Positions 42,053 to 55,991 are shown, counted from the stretch's first letter. The stretch: DNA of 64,000 bases from Sphingomonas jaspsi DSM 18422 (GCF_000585415.1 NZ_KK073876.1:1299810-1363809), one strand, 5' to 3'. A program made the numbers and translations. The notes: a model not told the origin generated them from the letters alone.

Positions 42053-42076
42053 AGGAACAGTGAAGAATTGCGATGC

Positions 42077-42108
42077 GGCGGGACTGCCTCTAGGCCTCCC
42101 GCCGTTTT
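42077..42108 (+). terminator. Terminator-like hairpin in the leader
   Basis: GGCGGGA (42077-42083) pairs with TCCCGCC (42097-42103) with an inner GCC/GGC pair around TCTA, then GTTTTC. It lies between the promoter at 42022 and the start codon at 42168, so it could act as an attenuator or end a short RNA of about 50 bases. Confidence 0.5.
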
Positions 42109-42167
42109 CGTTGGGGCTGGTGACGTCATGGCGTCGCCGGCCTTTTTGTTTGGGCGGGAGCGGGCGG

Positions 42168-42497
42168 ATGGCGAAGCGGCGGGTGAAGAGCGATCGCTGG
42201 AGCGCCCGGGCCGAGGCGATGTTCATCGCGACGCTGGCGGAAAGCTGCAACGTCACCATGTCGGCGGCTGCCGCGGGCGTGTCGGTGAGCGGTGCTTATC
42301 GGCGGCGGGCGAAGGACGCGGCGTTCCGGGGAAAGTGGGGCGAGGCGCTGGCGACCGGCTATGCGCAGCTGGAGCTTGAAATGCTCGAGCGGGCGCTGAA
42401 GGGCAAGGACAAGGCGGTCACGATCGCGGGCGAAAGCCGGATCATCAGGGAATATGACGACCGCGTCGCGCTGGCGCTGCTGAAGATTGCGACCTGA
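42168..42497 (+). CDS. Lone helix-turn-helix protein, GTA gene-1/terminase-small-subunit-like
   Basis: A 109-residue protein: 'RWSARAEAMFIATLAESCNV' then 'TMSAAAAGVSVSGAYRRRAK' forms a helix-turn-helix, and 'WGEALATGYAQLELEMLERA' is helical. The pattern matches the small first gene of gene-transfer-agent clusters, recently seen as a terminase small subunit. Here no terminase, portal or capsid gene follows; the next gene encodes an OmpA protein. GGGAG precedes the ATG at 42168. It is either a remnant or a reused DNA-binding protein. Assignment is by recall. Confidence 0.6.
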   Translation: MAKRRVKSDRWSARAEAMFIATLAESCNVTMSAAAAGVSVSGAYRRRAKDAAFRGKWGEALATGYAQLELEMLERALKGKDKAVTIAGESRIIREYDDRVALALLKIAT

Positions 42498-42521
42498 GCG
42501 AAGGTCGAATAGGCAGGTGAC

Positions 42522-42920
42522 ATGAACGGGTATCGAGTTTTGTTTGCCGCACTGGCGCTGGCTGGATCAGGTCCATCATTCGGCCAGTCGGCCAGTCCGG
42601 ACCGAATGATCTTCTTCGACTGGGGCAAGAGCGAGTTGAGCGGCGACGGCAAGGCAACGCTCGACCGAATTGCGACAGAATTTGCCGCCAGCGGCAAGGC
42701 GCAACTGACCCTGAGTTCGCATAGCGATCGGTCGGGAAGCAGCATCGTCAACCTGGCAATGTCTCGAAAGCGGGCGGAGGTGGCTGCTGCCTATCTAGAA
42801 TCAAAGGGCATTGCGCCCGCCGCCATCCGGATCGTCGCCGTTGGGGAAGCGGACCAGCTTATTCAAACCGACGATGGCGTTCGCGAAATTCAAAACCGTC
42901 GGATCGACATCCAATTCTGA
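42522..42920 (+). CDS. OmpA-family protein
   Basis: A 132-residue exported protein: signal peptide at about 1-22 ('VLFAALALAGSGPSFG'), then one OmpA C-terminal domain for peptidoglycan binding. 'FFDWGKSELSGDGKATLDRI', 'LSSHSDRSGSSIVNLAMSRK', 'RAEVAAAYLESKGI' and the closing 'IQNRRIDIQF' are the standard blocks. It lacks a beta-barrel or lipobox, so it is probably a small periplasmic protein. It is convergent with uvrA, 16 bases apart. Confidence 0.9.
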   Translation: MNGYRVLFAALALAGSGPSFGQSASPDRMIFFDWGKSELSGDGKATLDRIATEFAASGKAQLTLSSHSDRSGSSIVNLAMSRKRAEVAAAYLESKGIAPAAIRIVAVGEADQLIQTDDGVREIQNRRIDIQF

Positions 42921-42936
42921 TTGGCGCGACGTATAG

Positions 42937-45849
<2,913 letters not shown>

Positions 45850-45861
45850 AGCGGCCAATAT

Positions 45862-45876
45862 GTTCCATATTTGTTC
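45862..45876 (-). promoter_or_regulatory. LexA (SOS) box in front of uvrA
   Basis: GTTCCATATTTGTTC is a perfect match to the alphaproteobacterial SOS box GTTC-N7-GTTC. It ends 13 bases before the uvrA start codon, so LexA bound there should block transcription or initiation. Confidence 0.85.
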
Positions 45877-45917
45877 ACGCGCGACAAGAGGCCGCGTCGG
45901 ACGAAAAGCGGTTTCGG

Positions 45918-46478
45918 CTAAATGGGGTTCCCTGCCGCCGAATCAAGCGGATAGCGGGCGATGGGCTCGTAGGTTGCGCCGTGCTTGCCGAGAATGCTTT
46001 CGTACAGCGTGACGTGCCCAATACGCTGGCTTGGTGACGTAAGGTCCGCGTGCTCTTCCAGCCATCGCTGCGCATCGTCCGACCGGTTGCGGCGGCGGGC
46101 TAGCGTGATGTGGGGCAGATAGGCGCGGCCCTCTGGCTGCAATCCGCATTGCACCAGCAGTCGATCGATTTTTCGGTGGAGCGCTTCCAGAGGCTCGCGG
46201 GGCGTAACGCGGGCGAACAGCGCGGACCGGGCGCCGTGATCGAAAATCCCTACGCCTGACAGCTGGACCTGCGGTGCCGGTGCGCGCAGCGTCTGCAGCG
46301 CCTGGGCAATATCCTCAGCCATTCTCACTTCGACTTCGCCGATGAACCGCAGCGTGATGTGCAACTGGTCGTCGTCCTGCCAAGCCCATCCTGCCGGTCC
46401 ACGATACATCGCCGACAGGCACATTTTCCTGACGTCGGGCGGCGGGCGAAGGGCGACGAACAATCGATGCATGTCCAT
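45918..46478 (-). CDS. thpR: RNA 2',3'-cyclic phosphodiesterase
   Basis: A 186-residue 2H phosphoesterase. Both HxTx motifs are present: '[11 protein letters not shown]' and 'PHITLARRR'. The N-terminus '[20 protein letters not shown]' is typical; the second ATG six bases later is equally possible, and no clear ribosome-binding site separates them. Members open 2',3'-cyclic RNA ends. It lies upstream of uvrA on the same strand, about 70 bases away, with the SOS box between. Confidence 0.93.
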   Translation of the reverse strand: MDMHRLFVALRPPPDVRKMCLSAMYRGPAGWAWQDDDQLHITLRFIGEVEVRMAEDIAQALQTLRAPAPQVQLSGVGIFDHGARSALFARVTPREPLEALHRKIDRLLVQCGLQPEGRAYLPHITLARRRNRSDDAQRWLEEHADLTSPSQRIGHVTLYESILGKHGATYEPIARYPLDSAAGNPI

Positions 46479-46586
46479 GTCGCTAGTCGAAATGGCAACG
46501 GCCCGCGACGGGTTTTCCTTGAACAAGGGGCGAACATTGCCGATATATTGTCGGTGAGGGCTCTTTCCTTCGCATAGGGAGTGGAA

Positions 46587-47318
46587 ATGCAGAACCAGTT
46601 TGACGAACGGACCACCGGCGGCTTCGGACAGCCCGGCACGGTTAGCGTTCCCCGCGCAGCCCGGGACGAAGGCCTGCGGTCGTACATGCTCAAGGTCTAC
46701 AACTACATGGCCTCGGGCGTTCTGCTGACCGGTATCGTCGCCCTGCTGTTCGCCAACAGCAGCCTGTTCGTGCCGGTGATGACGTCGCCGCTGCGCTGGC
46801 TGGTCGCGCTTGCGCCGCTCGGTTTCATTTTCGCGATGAGCTTCGGTTTCAACCGCATGAAGGAATCGACGCTCCAGATTCTGTTCTGGTCGTTCGCCTT
46901 CGTGATGGGCCTGTCGATGTCGACCATCTTCGCGGTGTATACCGGAACGTCGATCGCCCAGGCCTTCTTCGCAGTGTCGGCCGGTTTTCTTGGCCTCAGC
47001 CTGTGGGGCTATACGACCAAGAAGGATCTGTCGGGTTTCGGCACCTTCCTGATCATGGGCCTCGTCGGCCTGCTCGTCGCGATGGTGATCAATATCTTCC
47101 TGCAGTCGAGCACGCTGCAGCTGGCGATCAGCGCCATCGGTGTCCTGATTTTCGCGGGGCTCACCGCCTATGACACGCAGAAGATCAAGTCGATGTACGC
47201 TTATGTCGCGGGCACCGACATGATGGGCAAGGTCGTGATCATGGGGGCGCTGAACCTCTATCTCGACTTCATCAACATGCTGATGTTCGTGCTGCGCCTG
47301 TTCGGCGACCGCCGCTAA
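46587..47318 (+). CDS. Bax inhibitor-1/YccA family membrane protein
   Basis: A 243-residue inner-membrane protein with seven hydrophobic helices. Family marks are 'LRSYMLKVYNYMASGVLLTG', 'GAFTAYDTQKIKSMY'-type segment (here 'FAGLTAYDTQKIKSMYAYVA') and the C-terminal 'LNLYLDFINMLMFVLRLFGD'. YccA in E. coli modulates FtsH. The ATG at 46587 has GGAG five bases upstream and is preferred to the GTG at 46581. A strong terminator follows the stop. Confidence 0.93.
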   Translation: MQNQFDERTTGGFGQPGTVSVPRAARDEGLRSYMLKVYNYMASGVLLTGIVALLFANSSLFVPVMTSPLRWLVALAPLGFIFAMSFGFNRMKESTLQILFWSFAFVMGLSMSTIFAVYTGTSIAQAFFAVSAGFLGLSLWGYTTKKDLSGFGTFLIMGLVGLLVAMVINIFLQSSTLQLAISAIGVLIFAGLTAYDTQKIKSMYAYVAGTDMMGKVVIMGALNLYLDFINMLMFVLRLFGDRR

Positions 47319-47341
47319 GCGCTAGGCACTTGCCAACTTGG

Positions 47342-47375
47342 GGCCCGGTGGAGCGATCCGCCGGGCCTTTTATTT
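47342..47375 (+). terminator. Rho-independent terminator
   Basis: GGCCCGG-T-GGA, loop GCGA, TCC-G-CCGGGCC makes an 11-pair stem with a GNRA tetraloop, followed by TTTTATTT. It ends the YccA-family transcript and runs into the 3' end of the convergent dienelactone hydrolase gene. Confidence 0.92.
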
Positions 47376-48239
47376 GAGGTTCGCGCGGAAGAAGGCGAGG
47401 GTGCGTTTCCACGCCAGGTCGGCAGCCGCCTTGTTATAGCGCTCCGCCGACGTGTCGTTGTTGAAGGCGTGATTGACCCCGGGGTAGTCGAATACCTCGA
47501 CCTTCTTGCTCGCCGCCTTGAGCGCGGCGACCCACGGCTTGCCGGTCTGCGCGACGCGCGTGTCGAGGTCGGCATAGTGAAGCAGCATCGGTGCCTGTAC
47601 CTTGACCGCTTCCCTGGGATCGGGCGCCGGGCCGTAATAGCTGACCGCCGCCGAAAGGTCGCGACCTGCCGCAACGGCCAGACGATCGACGAAGGCGCCA
47701 CCCCAGCAGAACCCGACTGTCCCCACCTTTTTGCCGGTAGCCTTTTTCAGCGCCTTCAGGTGTGCGACGGCGTGAGAGACTGATTGTCCGAGGTCGAGCT
47801 TACCAATCATGTCGCGGGCGACATTTTCGTCGCTGGGGGTGCCGCCCAACGGCGACAGGAAATCGGGCGCGATCGCCGGAAATCCGGCCACGGCCAAGCG
47901 GCGGGTGACGTCGCGGATATGGTCGTTGAGCCCACGATTTTCGTGGATCACGATGACCGTCCCCAGTCCCGACTTGCGGACAGGCGTGGCGCGGTAGGCC
48001 CGGTAGGTCGGGATGCCGGGCAATGGCAGCTGGATCGACTGCGCCTTGATGCGCGGATCGCCTTCTGCAACCAGCGCTGCCGCGGCGGGCGACGCAGCGA
48101 TGGCTGCGATCATCAGCTCCGCGGCGGCGGCGCTGCCGGCGATCGCCGTCATCCTTGCGATGAAGTCGCGGCGATCCATGCCATCGTGCGTGAAGCGGTC
48201 ATAGAGGTCGATGGCTTCCTGGCTGATCCGGTCGTTCAT
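47370..48239 (-). CDS. Dienelactone hydrolase family protein, Tat-exported
   Basis: A 289-residue alpha/beta hydrolase. The N-terminus has a twin-arginine motif 'MDRRDFIARM' and a hydrophobic alanine-rich segment, so export by Tat is likely. The catalytic residues are C in 'VGFCWGGAF', D in 'YADLDTRV' and H in 'GVNHAFNNDT'. Family members cleave dienelactones or carboxymethyl esters; the substrate here is unknown. Its ATG shares one base with the stop of the upstream GST gene, so the pair is coupled. Confidence 0.92.
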   Translation of the reverse strand: MNDRISQEAIDLYDRFTHDGMDRRDFIARMTAIAGSAAAAELMIAAIAASPAAAALVAEGDPRIKAQSIQLPLPGIPTYRAYRATPVRKSGLGTVIVIHENRGLNDHIRDVTRRLAVAGFPAIAPDFLSPLGGTPSDENVARDMIGKLDLGQSVSHAVAHLKALKKATGKKVGTVGFCWGGAFVDRLAVAAGRDLSAAVSYYGPAPDPREAVKVQAPMLLHYADLDTRVAQTGKPWVAALKAASKKVEVFDYPGVNHAFNNDTSAERYNKAAADLAWKRTLAFFRANLK

Positions 48240-48868
48240 CACGCGTCCTTCCTGGCGTTCATCTCGGCGATCAGGCCCTCGTCGATGGCCTTGCCGCGCC
48301 GATAGGCCTCTCGCGCCGCCAGTCGGTCGGCATAGTGCTTTAACGGCGGCAGCGGGGTCATCGTGCCGAACTGCGTGCCCCACAGAACCTGGCTGCCGAC
48401 ATAGACGTCGGCAGCAGTGAAGCGCGATCCGCAGACATAGTCGTTGTTCGCCAGATGATCGGCCAGCGTTACCAGCGCTTCATCGTACGTGCCGTAACCG
48501 AACATGCGGCGTCGCTCGGGCGACGGGTCCCAGCCGTTGGCATGGTTGGTCACCGCCTGCTCGATCGGGCCCGCCGCAAAGAACAGCCAGCGATAATAGC
48601 CCGCCTTTTCATCGTCGGTCGGGCCGAGCCGCTTTTCGGGAAAGACGTCCGCCAGATAGGCGATGATGGCCGCGCACTCGGTAATCGTGCGCCCTCGATG
48701 CACCAGCGTCGGCACCTTCATCATCGGATTGACCGCGCGATAGGCCTCGTCGTGCATCGTCGCATAGTCTACGATGTGCGTATCGTAAGGCTCGCCAACC
48801 TCCTCCAGTATCCAGCGGACGATCTGACCGCGGCTCATTGGGTTGGTGTAGAAGGTCAGCGCAGCCAT
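48239..48868 (-). CDS. Glutathione S-transferase family protein
   Basis: A 209-residue GST. The thioredoxin-like half has 'LTFYTNPMSRGQIVRWILEE' and 'NPMMKVPTLVHRGRTITECA' (the cis-proline and glutathione-binding E-C pair, serine replaced by cysteine-linked ECA). The helical half ends 'RFTAADVYVGSQVLWG'. GGAGA lies upstream of the ATG. It is the first gene of a pair with the dienelactone hydrolase. Function in detoxification is likely; substrate unknown. Confidence 0.92.
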   Translation of the reverse strand: MAALTFYTNPMSRGQIVRWILEEVGEPYDTHIVDYATMHDEAYRAVNPMMKVPTLVHRGRTITECAAIIAYLADVFPEKRLGPTDDEKAGYYRWLFFAAGPIEQAVTNHANGWDPSPERRRMFGYGTYDEALVTLADHLANNDYVCGSRFTAADVYVGSQVLWGTQFGTMTPLPPLKHYADRLAAREAYRRGKAIDEGLIAEMNARKDA

Positions 48869-48885
48869 CAACGGTCTCCTTTTGC

Positions 48886-50568
<1,683 letters not shown>

Positions 50569-50625
50569 GTTGGCTCCTCAGGCAATCGGGGGTCGCCTGC
50601 AGATTAGCGCCTGTCCCGCTGTTGG

Positions 50626-52968
50626 CTAGGCCTCCGGTGCTGCGGTTTTCTTGCCGCGACCGGCCGACGCCGATTTCTTGGCCTTTGCGGCCCCTTTCGG
50701 CGCCTTCGGAGGGGCAGGGACGATCTCGAATGACGGCTGCCCGTCCTTCAGATGCACCTTGACCTCGCCGCCGTCGACCAGCTTGCCGAATAGCAGCTCC
50801 TCGGCCAGCGGCTGCTTGATCTTTTCCTGCACCAGCCGCGCCATCGGCCGTGCGCCGTAGAGCTTGTCGTAGCCCTTCGACACCAGCCATTCGCGGGCAT
50901 CATCGTCCAGTTCGATATGGACGCCGCGGTCGGCCAGCTGCAGTTCCAGCTGCAGGATGAACTTGTCCACGACCCGCGCAACGACGGCCGGCGGCAGGTA
51001 ACCGAACGGCACCACTGCATCCAGTCGGTTGCGGAATTCCGGCGTGAACATCTTCTTGACCGCGTCTTCCTGCGCATCCTCGCGGCTCATCGCGCCGAAA
51101 CCGATGCTCTCGCGCGCCATATCCGCCGCGCCGGCATTGGTGGTCATGATGAGGATGGTGTTGCGGAAATCCACCGTCTTGCCGTGGTGGTCGGTCAGCT
51201 TCCCGTTGTCCATCACCTGCAGCAGGATGTTGAACAGGTCGGGGTGCGCCTTTTCGATTTCGTCGAGCAGTAGCACGCAATGCGGATGCTGGTCGACCGC
51301 ATCGGTCAGAAGGCCGCCCTGGTCATATCCGACATAGCCCGGGGGTGCGCCGATCAAGCGGCTGACCGAATGGCGCTCCATATATTCGGACATGTCGAAG
51401 CGCTGCAGCGGAATGCCGAGGATCGACGCCAGCTGGCGCGCGACCTCGGTCTTGCCTACGCCGGTCGGACCGCTGAACAGGTAATTGCCTATCGGCTTGT
51501 CCGGGTCGCGCAGGCCCGCGCGACTGAGCTTGATGGCCGACGACAGCTTCTCGATCGCCAGGTCCTGGCCGAAGACCACGCGCTTCAAATCCGCTTCCAG
51601 CGTTTCGAGCACGCGCTTGTCGTCGTTCGATACCGACTTGGGCGGGATGCGGGCCATCGTCGCGACGACGGCTTCGATCTCCTTGGTGGTGATCGTCTTC
51701 TTGCGGCGCGAGGGCGGCACCAGCATCTGCATCGCGCCGACCTCGTCGATCACGTCGATCGCCTTGTCGGGCAGCTTGCGGTCGTGGATGTAGCGCGACG
51801 ACAGCTCGACCGCCGACTTTATTGCGTCGCTGGTGTAGCGGACGCCATGGTGCTGCTCGAACGAGGAACGAAGGCCGGCAATGATCTTGATCGTGTCCTC
51901 GATCGTCGGTTCGTTCACGTCGATCTTCTGGAACCGGCGCAGCAGCGCGCGATCCTTTTCGAAGTGGTTGCGGAATTCCTTGTAGGTGGTCGAACCGATG
52001 CAGCGGATCGCCCCCGACGACAGGGCAGGCTTCAGCAGGTTCGATGCATCCATCGCCCCGCCGCTGGTCGCGCCCGCACCGATGACGGTGTGGATCTCGT
52101 CGATGAAGAGAATGGCGTGGGGCAGCTTTTCAAGCTCCGACACCACCGCCTTAAGCCGCTCTTCGAAGTCGCCGCGATAGCGCGTGCCCGCCAGGAGCGC
52201 GCCCATGTCAAGCGAATAGATGGTCGCCGGCTTCAGCACGTCGGGTACGTCGCCTTCGATGATCTTGCGCGCGAGGCCTTCCGCAATCGCGGTTTTGCCG
52301 ACGCCCGGATCGCCGACGTAGAGCGGGTTGTTCTTCGACCGGCGGCAGAGGATCTGAACCGTGCGGTCGACCTCGGCCATGCGACCGATGAGCGGATCAA
52401 CCTTGCCGGTCCGCGCCTTTTCGTTGAGGTCGACGGTAAACTGCTGCAGCGCGCTTTCCTTCTTGTCGCCCTGCTTGGTTTCGGTCTTTTCCTCGGTGCC
52501 CTGCGGCGGCGTGGGCTCGCTGGTGATTTCGCCCTTGCCGACGCCGTGGCTGATATAGGTCACCGCATCGAGGCGGCTCATGTCCTGCTGCTGCAGGAAA
52601 TAGACGGCATAGCTTTCACGCTCGTTGAACAGCGACACCAGCACATTCGCGCCCGTCACCTCGTCGCGCCCCGACGACTGGACGTGCAGGATCGCGCGCT
52701 GGATGACCCGCTGGAAGCCGCTGGTCGGGGTCGGATCGGTCGCACTATCCGACACCAGCGCGCCAAGCTCGCTGTCGAGGTACTGCTTGACCGTAGCCTT
52801 CAGTTCTTCGCGGTTGACCCCGCACGCCGTCATCACCTGGCTGGCATGCGTATCGTCCACCAGTGCCATCAGGAGGTGTTCAAGCGTCGCATATTCGTGG
52901 CGACGCTTCGACGCTTCGCCCAGGGCATTGTGGAGGGTGGTTTCGAGGTCACGCGCAAAACTGGGCAT
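50626..52968 (-). CDS. clpA: ATP-dependent Clp protease ATP-binding subunit ClpA
   Basis: A 780-residue AAA+ unfoldase. The Clp N-domain (about 1-145) is followed by AAA module 1 with '[17 protein letters not shown]' and AAA module 2 with '[16 protein letters not shown]'. It feeds substrates to ClpP, normally with ClpS as adaptor; clpS is not seen next to it. The C-terminal 30 residues are a lysine/alanine-rich extension ('[19 protein letters not shown]'), longer than in E. coli. A linker of charged residues after 145 ('[16 protein letters not shown]') is also enlarged. Confidence 0.97.
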   Translation of the reverse strand: MPSFARDLETTLHNALGEASKRRHEYATLEHLLMALVDDTHASQVMTACGVNREELKATVKQYLDSELGALVSDSATDPTPTSGFQRVIQRAILHVQSSGRDEVTGANVLVSLFNERESYAVYFLQQQDMSRLDAVTYISHGVGKGEITSEPTPPQGTEEKTETKQGDKKESALQQFTVDLNEKARTGKVDPLIGRMAEVDRTVQILCRRSKNNPLYVGDPGVGKTAIAEGLARKIIEGDVPDVLKPATIYSLDMGALLAGTRYRGDFEERLKAVVSELEKLPHAILFIDEIHTVIGAGATSGGAMDASNLLKPALSSGAIRCIGSTTYKEFRNHFEKDRALLRRFQKIDVNEPTIEDTIKIIAGLRSSFEQHHGVRYTSDAIKSAVELSSRYIHDRKLPDKAIDVIDEVGAMQMLVPPSRRKKTITTKEIEAVVATMARIPPKSVSNDDKRVLETLEADLKRVVFGQDLAIEKLSSAIKLSRAGLRDPDKPIGNYLFSGPTGVGKTEVARQLASILGIPLQRFDMSEYMERHSVSRLIGAPPGYVGYDQGGLLTDAVDQHPHCVLLLDEIEKAHPDLFNILLQVMDNGKLTDHHGKTVDFRNTILIMTTNAGAADMARESIGFGAMSREDAQEDAVKKMFTPEFRNRLDAVVPFGYLPPAVVARVVDKFILQLELQLADRGVHIELDDDAREWLVSKGYDKLYGARPMARLVQEKIKQPLAEELLFGKLVDGGEVKVHLKDGQPSFEIVPAPPKAPKGAAKAKKSASAGRGKKTAAPEA

Positions 52969-53048
52969 TCGGGGCTTCTCCTTACCCGTCCAATGTCGTG
53001 AGAGAGGGCGACCCGATCAAGGGCCGTGCGGCGCAAAGGTCGGTCAGG

Positions 53049-53246
53049 CTACCGTTTGAACAGCGCATCGGCGGCGCTTTTGTGTTGGTCGACGGCGGAC
53101 ATATGCTGCTCGACGCGCTGGATTTCCGCCTTGAGCGTCTCGATCCGCTCGGCAAGCTCGTCCTGCGACAGCGGCCCGAGGTCTTGCCGGACGAGTTGGC
53201 TGAGCGGGTCGCTCGGCCGGCTGGAGAAGAAATCATCATCGTCCAT
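53049..53246 (-). CDS. DUF1192 family protein
   Basis: A 65-residue protein: 'MDDDDFFSSRPSDPLSQLVR' then 'LSQDELAERIETLKAEIQRV', a short coiled coil. This is the standard DUF1192 layout. The ATG at 53244-53246 is chosen since the frame upstream lies in the promoter region of the divergent oxidoreductase. It is upstream of clpA on the same strand by 80 bases. Function unknown. Confidence 0.88.
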   Translation of the reverse strand: MDDDDFFSSRPSDPLSQLVRQDLGPLSQDELAERIETLKAEIQRVEQHMSAVDQHKSAADALFKR

Positions 53247-53319
53247 CACCGCCAGCGTTGACCCGCGCCGTCCCCAAGTCAATAAGTTTGCGCTCAATCG
53301 TTGGAACCGGGGCCAGTCG

Positions 53320-54324
53320 ATGAGTGAAGTAATCCCAGACGTCATGCGCGCCATTGAAATCGCCGCGCCGGGCGGACCTGAAAACCTCAGATTGACCGAG
53401 CGTCCGACGCCCCGACCCGGCAAGGGCGAGTTGCTGGTCAAGGTTGCGGCGGCGGGGGTCAACCGGCCTGACGTCCTGCAGCGGATGGGCGTTTATCCCC
53501 CTCCGCCGGGCGCGAGCGATATTCCGGGGCTGGAGATTGCCGGAACCGTGGTCGATGCGGGGCCGGGTTCGACCCATATGATCGGGACGCGGGTGTGTGC
53601 GCTCGTCGCGGGCGGCGGCTACGCCGACTATTGCGTCGCGCCCGCCGGAACCTGCCTGCCGGTCCCCGAAGTGCTGCGCATGACCGAGGCCGCAGCCATG
53701 CCGGAAACGCTGTTCACCGTCTGGGTCAACCTGTTCGAACGCGGCTTCGCGGCGGACGGGGATACGGTGCTGGTTCATGGTGGGACCAGCGGCATCGGCA
53801 CGATGGCGATCAAGCTCGGCACCCTGCTCGGGCTGGACGTCATCGTGACCTGCGGCAGCGACGAAAAATGTTCCGCGGCCAAGGCCTTGGGTGCCATCCA
53901 TGCCATCAACTACAAGGCGCAGGATTTCGTCCAGGAAGTGCAGGTCCGAACCGGCGGCAAGGGTGTCGCGGTCGTCCTCGACATGGTCGGCGGCGACTAT
54001 GTCCCGCGCAACCTGCAGTGCCTGTCCGACGATGGCCGCCATGTGTCGATCGCCTTCCAGCGCGGGCCCAAGGCCGAAGTGTCCATCGTCGACATCATGC
54101 GCCGCCGCCTGACGCTGACCGGATCGACGCTGCGCGACCGCGACATCGCCTTCAAGACGATGGTCGCGGACGAGTTGGCGCGCACGGTCTGGCCCTATGT
54201 CGAGGGCAACCGTCTGAAACCGGTGATGGACCAGGTCTTCCCGCTCGAAGCCGCGGCTAAGGCCCACGCGCGGATGGAATCCGGTGACCATGTCGGCAAG
54301 ATCGTGCTACAGATGACCGCATGA
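53320..54324 (+). CDS. NAD(P)H-quinone oxidoreductase, MDR/zeta-crystallin family
   Basis: A 334-residue zinc-free MDR-family reductase. Landmarks: 'VNRPDVLQRMGVYPPPPGAS', 'PGLEIAGTVVDAG', the nucleotide segment 'DTVLVHGGTSGIGTMAIKLG' and 'VVLDMVGGDYVPRNL', all typical of PIG3-like quinone reductases. It probably reduces quinones by NADPH. It ends in an ATGA overlap with a GST gene, a sensible redox-stress pair. The start at 53320 gives 'MSEVIPDVMRAIEI'; an ATG eight codons on is possible. Confidence 0.93.
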   Translation: MSEVIPDVMRAIEIAAPGGPENLRLTERPTPRPGKGELLVKVAAAGVNRPDVLQRMGVYPPPPGASDIPGLEIAGTVVDAGPGSTHMIGTRVCALVAGGGYADYCVAPAGTCLPVPEVLRMTEAAAMPETLFTVWVNLFERGFAADGDTVLVHGGTSGIGTMAIKLGTLLGLDVIVTCGSDEKCSAAKALGAIHAINYKAQDFVQEVQVRTGGKGVAVVLDMVGGDYVPRNLQCLSDDGRHVSIAFQRGPKAEVSIVDIMRRRLTLTGSTLRDRDIAFKTMVADELARTVWPYVEGNRLKPVMDQVFPLEAAAKAHARMESGDHVGKIVLQMTA

Positions 54325-54938
54325 GCGGGATGATCCTCCACGAATATGCCGCCTCCGGGAACTGCTACAAGATCCGGCTGACCGCCGCCCACGTCGGCGT
54401 GCCCCTCGAGCGGCGCCAATATGACATCATGAAGCGCGAAACCCGGACCCCGGAATTCCTCGCCAACGTCAATCCCAACGGCCGCATTCCCGTTCTGCAG
54501 GACGGCGACCGTTTCCTGGCCGAAAGCAATGCAGCCTGCTTCTACCTCGCCGACGGCAGCGATCTCATCCCGGCCGACCGCTACGACCGCGCCGACATGC
54601 TCCACTGGATGTTCTGGGAGCAGTATAACCATGAGCCCAATATCGCGACGCTGCGCTTCTGGAAGGGCTGGGTCGGCCTCGACGCGCTGACCGATGCCCA
54701 GCGCATGCAGATCGTCGGCAAGCGGGAGGCGGGCCTCGCCGCGCTCGACCTCATGGATCGTCACCTTGACCGGCATCGCTGGCTCGCGGGCAACCGTTTT
54801 ACCGTCGCCGATATCTGCCTGTTCGCCTACACCCATGTCGCCGACGAAGCCGATTTCGACCTAGAGGCTTACCCGGCGATCGTGCGCTGGATGGAAGCCA
54901 TAATGTCGATGCCGCAACATATCTCGCTCGACGCCTAG
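54321..54938 (+). CDS. Glutathione S-transferase family protein
   Basis: A 205-residue GST: 'YAASGNCYKIRLTAAHVGVP', 'NPNGRIPVLQDGDRFLAESN' with the glutathione-binding ES pair, and the helical part 'RFTVADICLFAYTHVADEAD'. It overlaps the quinone reductase gene by four bases, so the two are expressed together. Substrate unknown. Confidence 0.93.
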   Translation: MSGMILHEYAASGNCYKIRLTAAHVGVPLERRQYDIMKRETRTPEFLANVNPNGRIPVLQDGDRFLAESNAACFYLADGSDLIPADRYDRADMLHWMFWEQYNHEPNIATLRFWKGWVGLDALTDAQRMQIVGKREAGLAALDLMDRHLDRHRWLAGNRFTVADICLFAYTHVADEADFDLEAYPAIVRWMEAIMSMPQHISLDA

Positions 54939-55024
54939 ACTCTTCGGCCCCGCCGGATTAAATCGCGCTCCATAGTCGGCCGCTCCGGGAAGGGGCGGCC
55001 TCATCTGTTTCTAGGGAGTGCCAT

Positions 55025-55717
55025 ATGGCCCAGCCGCTCATGCCGCATGCGACCGCCGCCTGGCTGGTCGACAATAGCTCGCTCACCTTCACCCAGATCG
55101 CGGAATTCTGCGGTCTCCACGTGCTCGAAGTGCAGGCGATCGCCGACGACACTGCCGCGACCAAGCTGACCGGCCGCGACCCGGTTCGTTCAGGCGAACT
55201 CACGCACGAGGAAATCGAGCGTGGTCAGGCTGATCCGGATTACGCCCTCAAGATGATCAAGGCGCCCGACGCGGTCACCCGTACCAAGGGCCCGCGCTAT
55301 ACCCCGGTGTCGAAGCGCCAGGACAAGCCGGACGGCATCGCTTGGATCATCCGCAACCATCCGGAAGTGTCGGACGGCCAGATTTCGAAGCTGATCGGCA
55401 CCACGCGCACCACCATTGCGGCGATCCGCGACCGGTCGCACTGGAACATGGCCAACATCCAGCCGAAGGACCCGGTGACGCTGGGCCTCACCTCGCAGCG
55501 CGAGCTCGACGCGGCGGTGGCCAAGGCGCAGAAGGCGGCCGGCATGGAAGCGCAGGGCGATACCCGCCTCGACAGCGACCGCGAAAGCCTGATTACGCAG
55601 CTGCGCGCCGAGCGCGAGCAGCACGCTCGTGACGCCGAAGCCGCGCTGGCGGCGGAAGCGGGCATCGATACCTCGGATGAAATCGTCCCGGGCATCAAGG
55701 ACCCGTTCAAGCATTGA
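55025..55717 (+). CDS. trcR: Cell cycle transcriptional regulator TrcR (DUF1013)
   Basis: A 230-residue protein of the alphaproteobacterial DUF1013/TrcR family. The N-terminus 'LMPHATAAWLVDNSSLTFTQ' and 'IAEFCGLHVLEVQAIADDT' forms one helix-turn-helix-like unit and 'SDGQISKLIGTTRTTIAAIR' a second. TrcR associates with RNA polymerase in Caulobacter (recall). The C-terminal 60 residues are coiled-coil-like and acidic. GGGAG is seven bases before the ATG. Single-gene unit. Confidence 0.93.
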   Translation: MAQPLMPHATAAWLVDNSSLTFTQIAEFCGLHVLEVQAIADDTAATKLTGRDPVRSGELTHEEIERGQADPDYALKMIKAPDAVTRTKGPRYTPVSKRQDKPDGIAWIIRNHPEVSDGQISKLIGTTRTTIAAIRDRSHWNMANIQPKDPVTLGLTSQRELDAAVAKAQKAAGMEAQGDTRLDSDRESLITQLRAEREQHARDAEAALAAEAGIDTSDEIVPGIKDPFKH

Positions 55718-55748
55718 TTAGCGTCGGCTGACCCGCCAGAGTTGCGCC

Positions 55749-55991
55749 ATGAGCGAAAACGACATCGAGCAAATGAGTTTCGAGGCGGCGTTGGCCGAGC
55801 TTGAAACCATCGTCCGCACCCTGGAGCAGGGGCAGGCGCCGCTGGATGAATCGATCGAGCTTTACCAGCGCGGCGACCGGTTGAAGCGGCACTGCGAAGC
55901 GCGGTTGAAGGCTGCCCAGGCGCGGATCGAAAAGATCGCGCTAGGGCCTGATGGCCAGCCGAGCGGAACGTCGGCGTTTGATGCAGGCTGA
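55749..55991 (+). CDS. xseB: Exodeoxyribonuclease VII small subunit
   Basis: An 80-residue protein with the XseB pattern 'MSFEAALAELETIVRTLEQG' and 'QAPLDESIELYQRGDRLKRH' followed by 'CEARLKAAQARIEKI'. With XseA it degrades single-stranded DNA; xseA is not in this window. Its 3' end overlaps the start of ispA by 11 bases, an arrangement conserved in many bacteria. Confidence 0.97.
   Translation: MSENDIEQMSFEAALAELETIVRTLEQGQAPLDESIELYQRGDRLKRHCEARLKAAQARIEKIALGPDGQPSGTSAFDAG

Noticed and set aside
51280-53001. 573-codon open frame on the plus strand across clpA
   Set aside because: Antisense to clpA, whose AAA motifs are complete. The translation has no recognisable fold and is a composition artefact.
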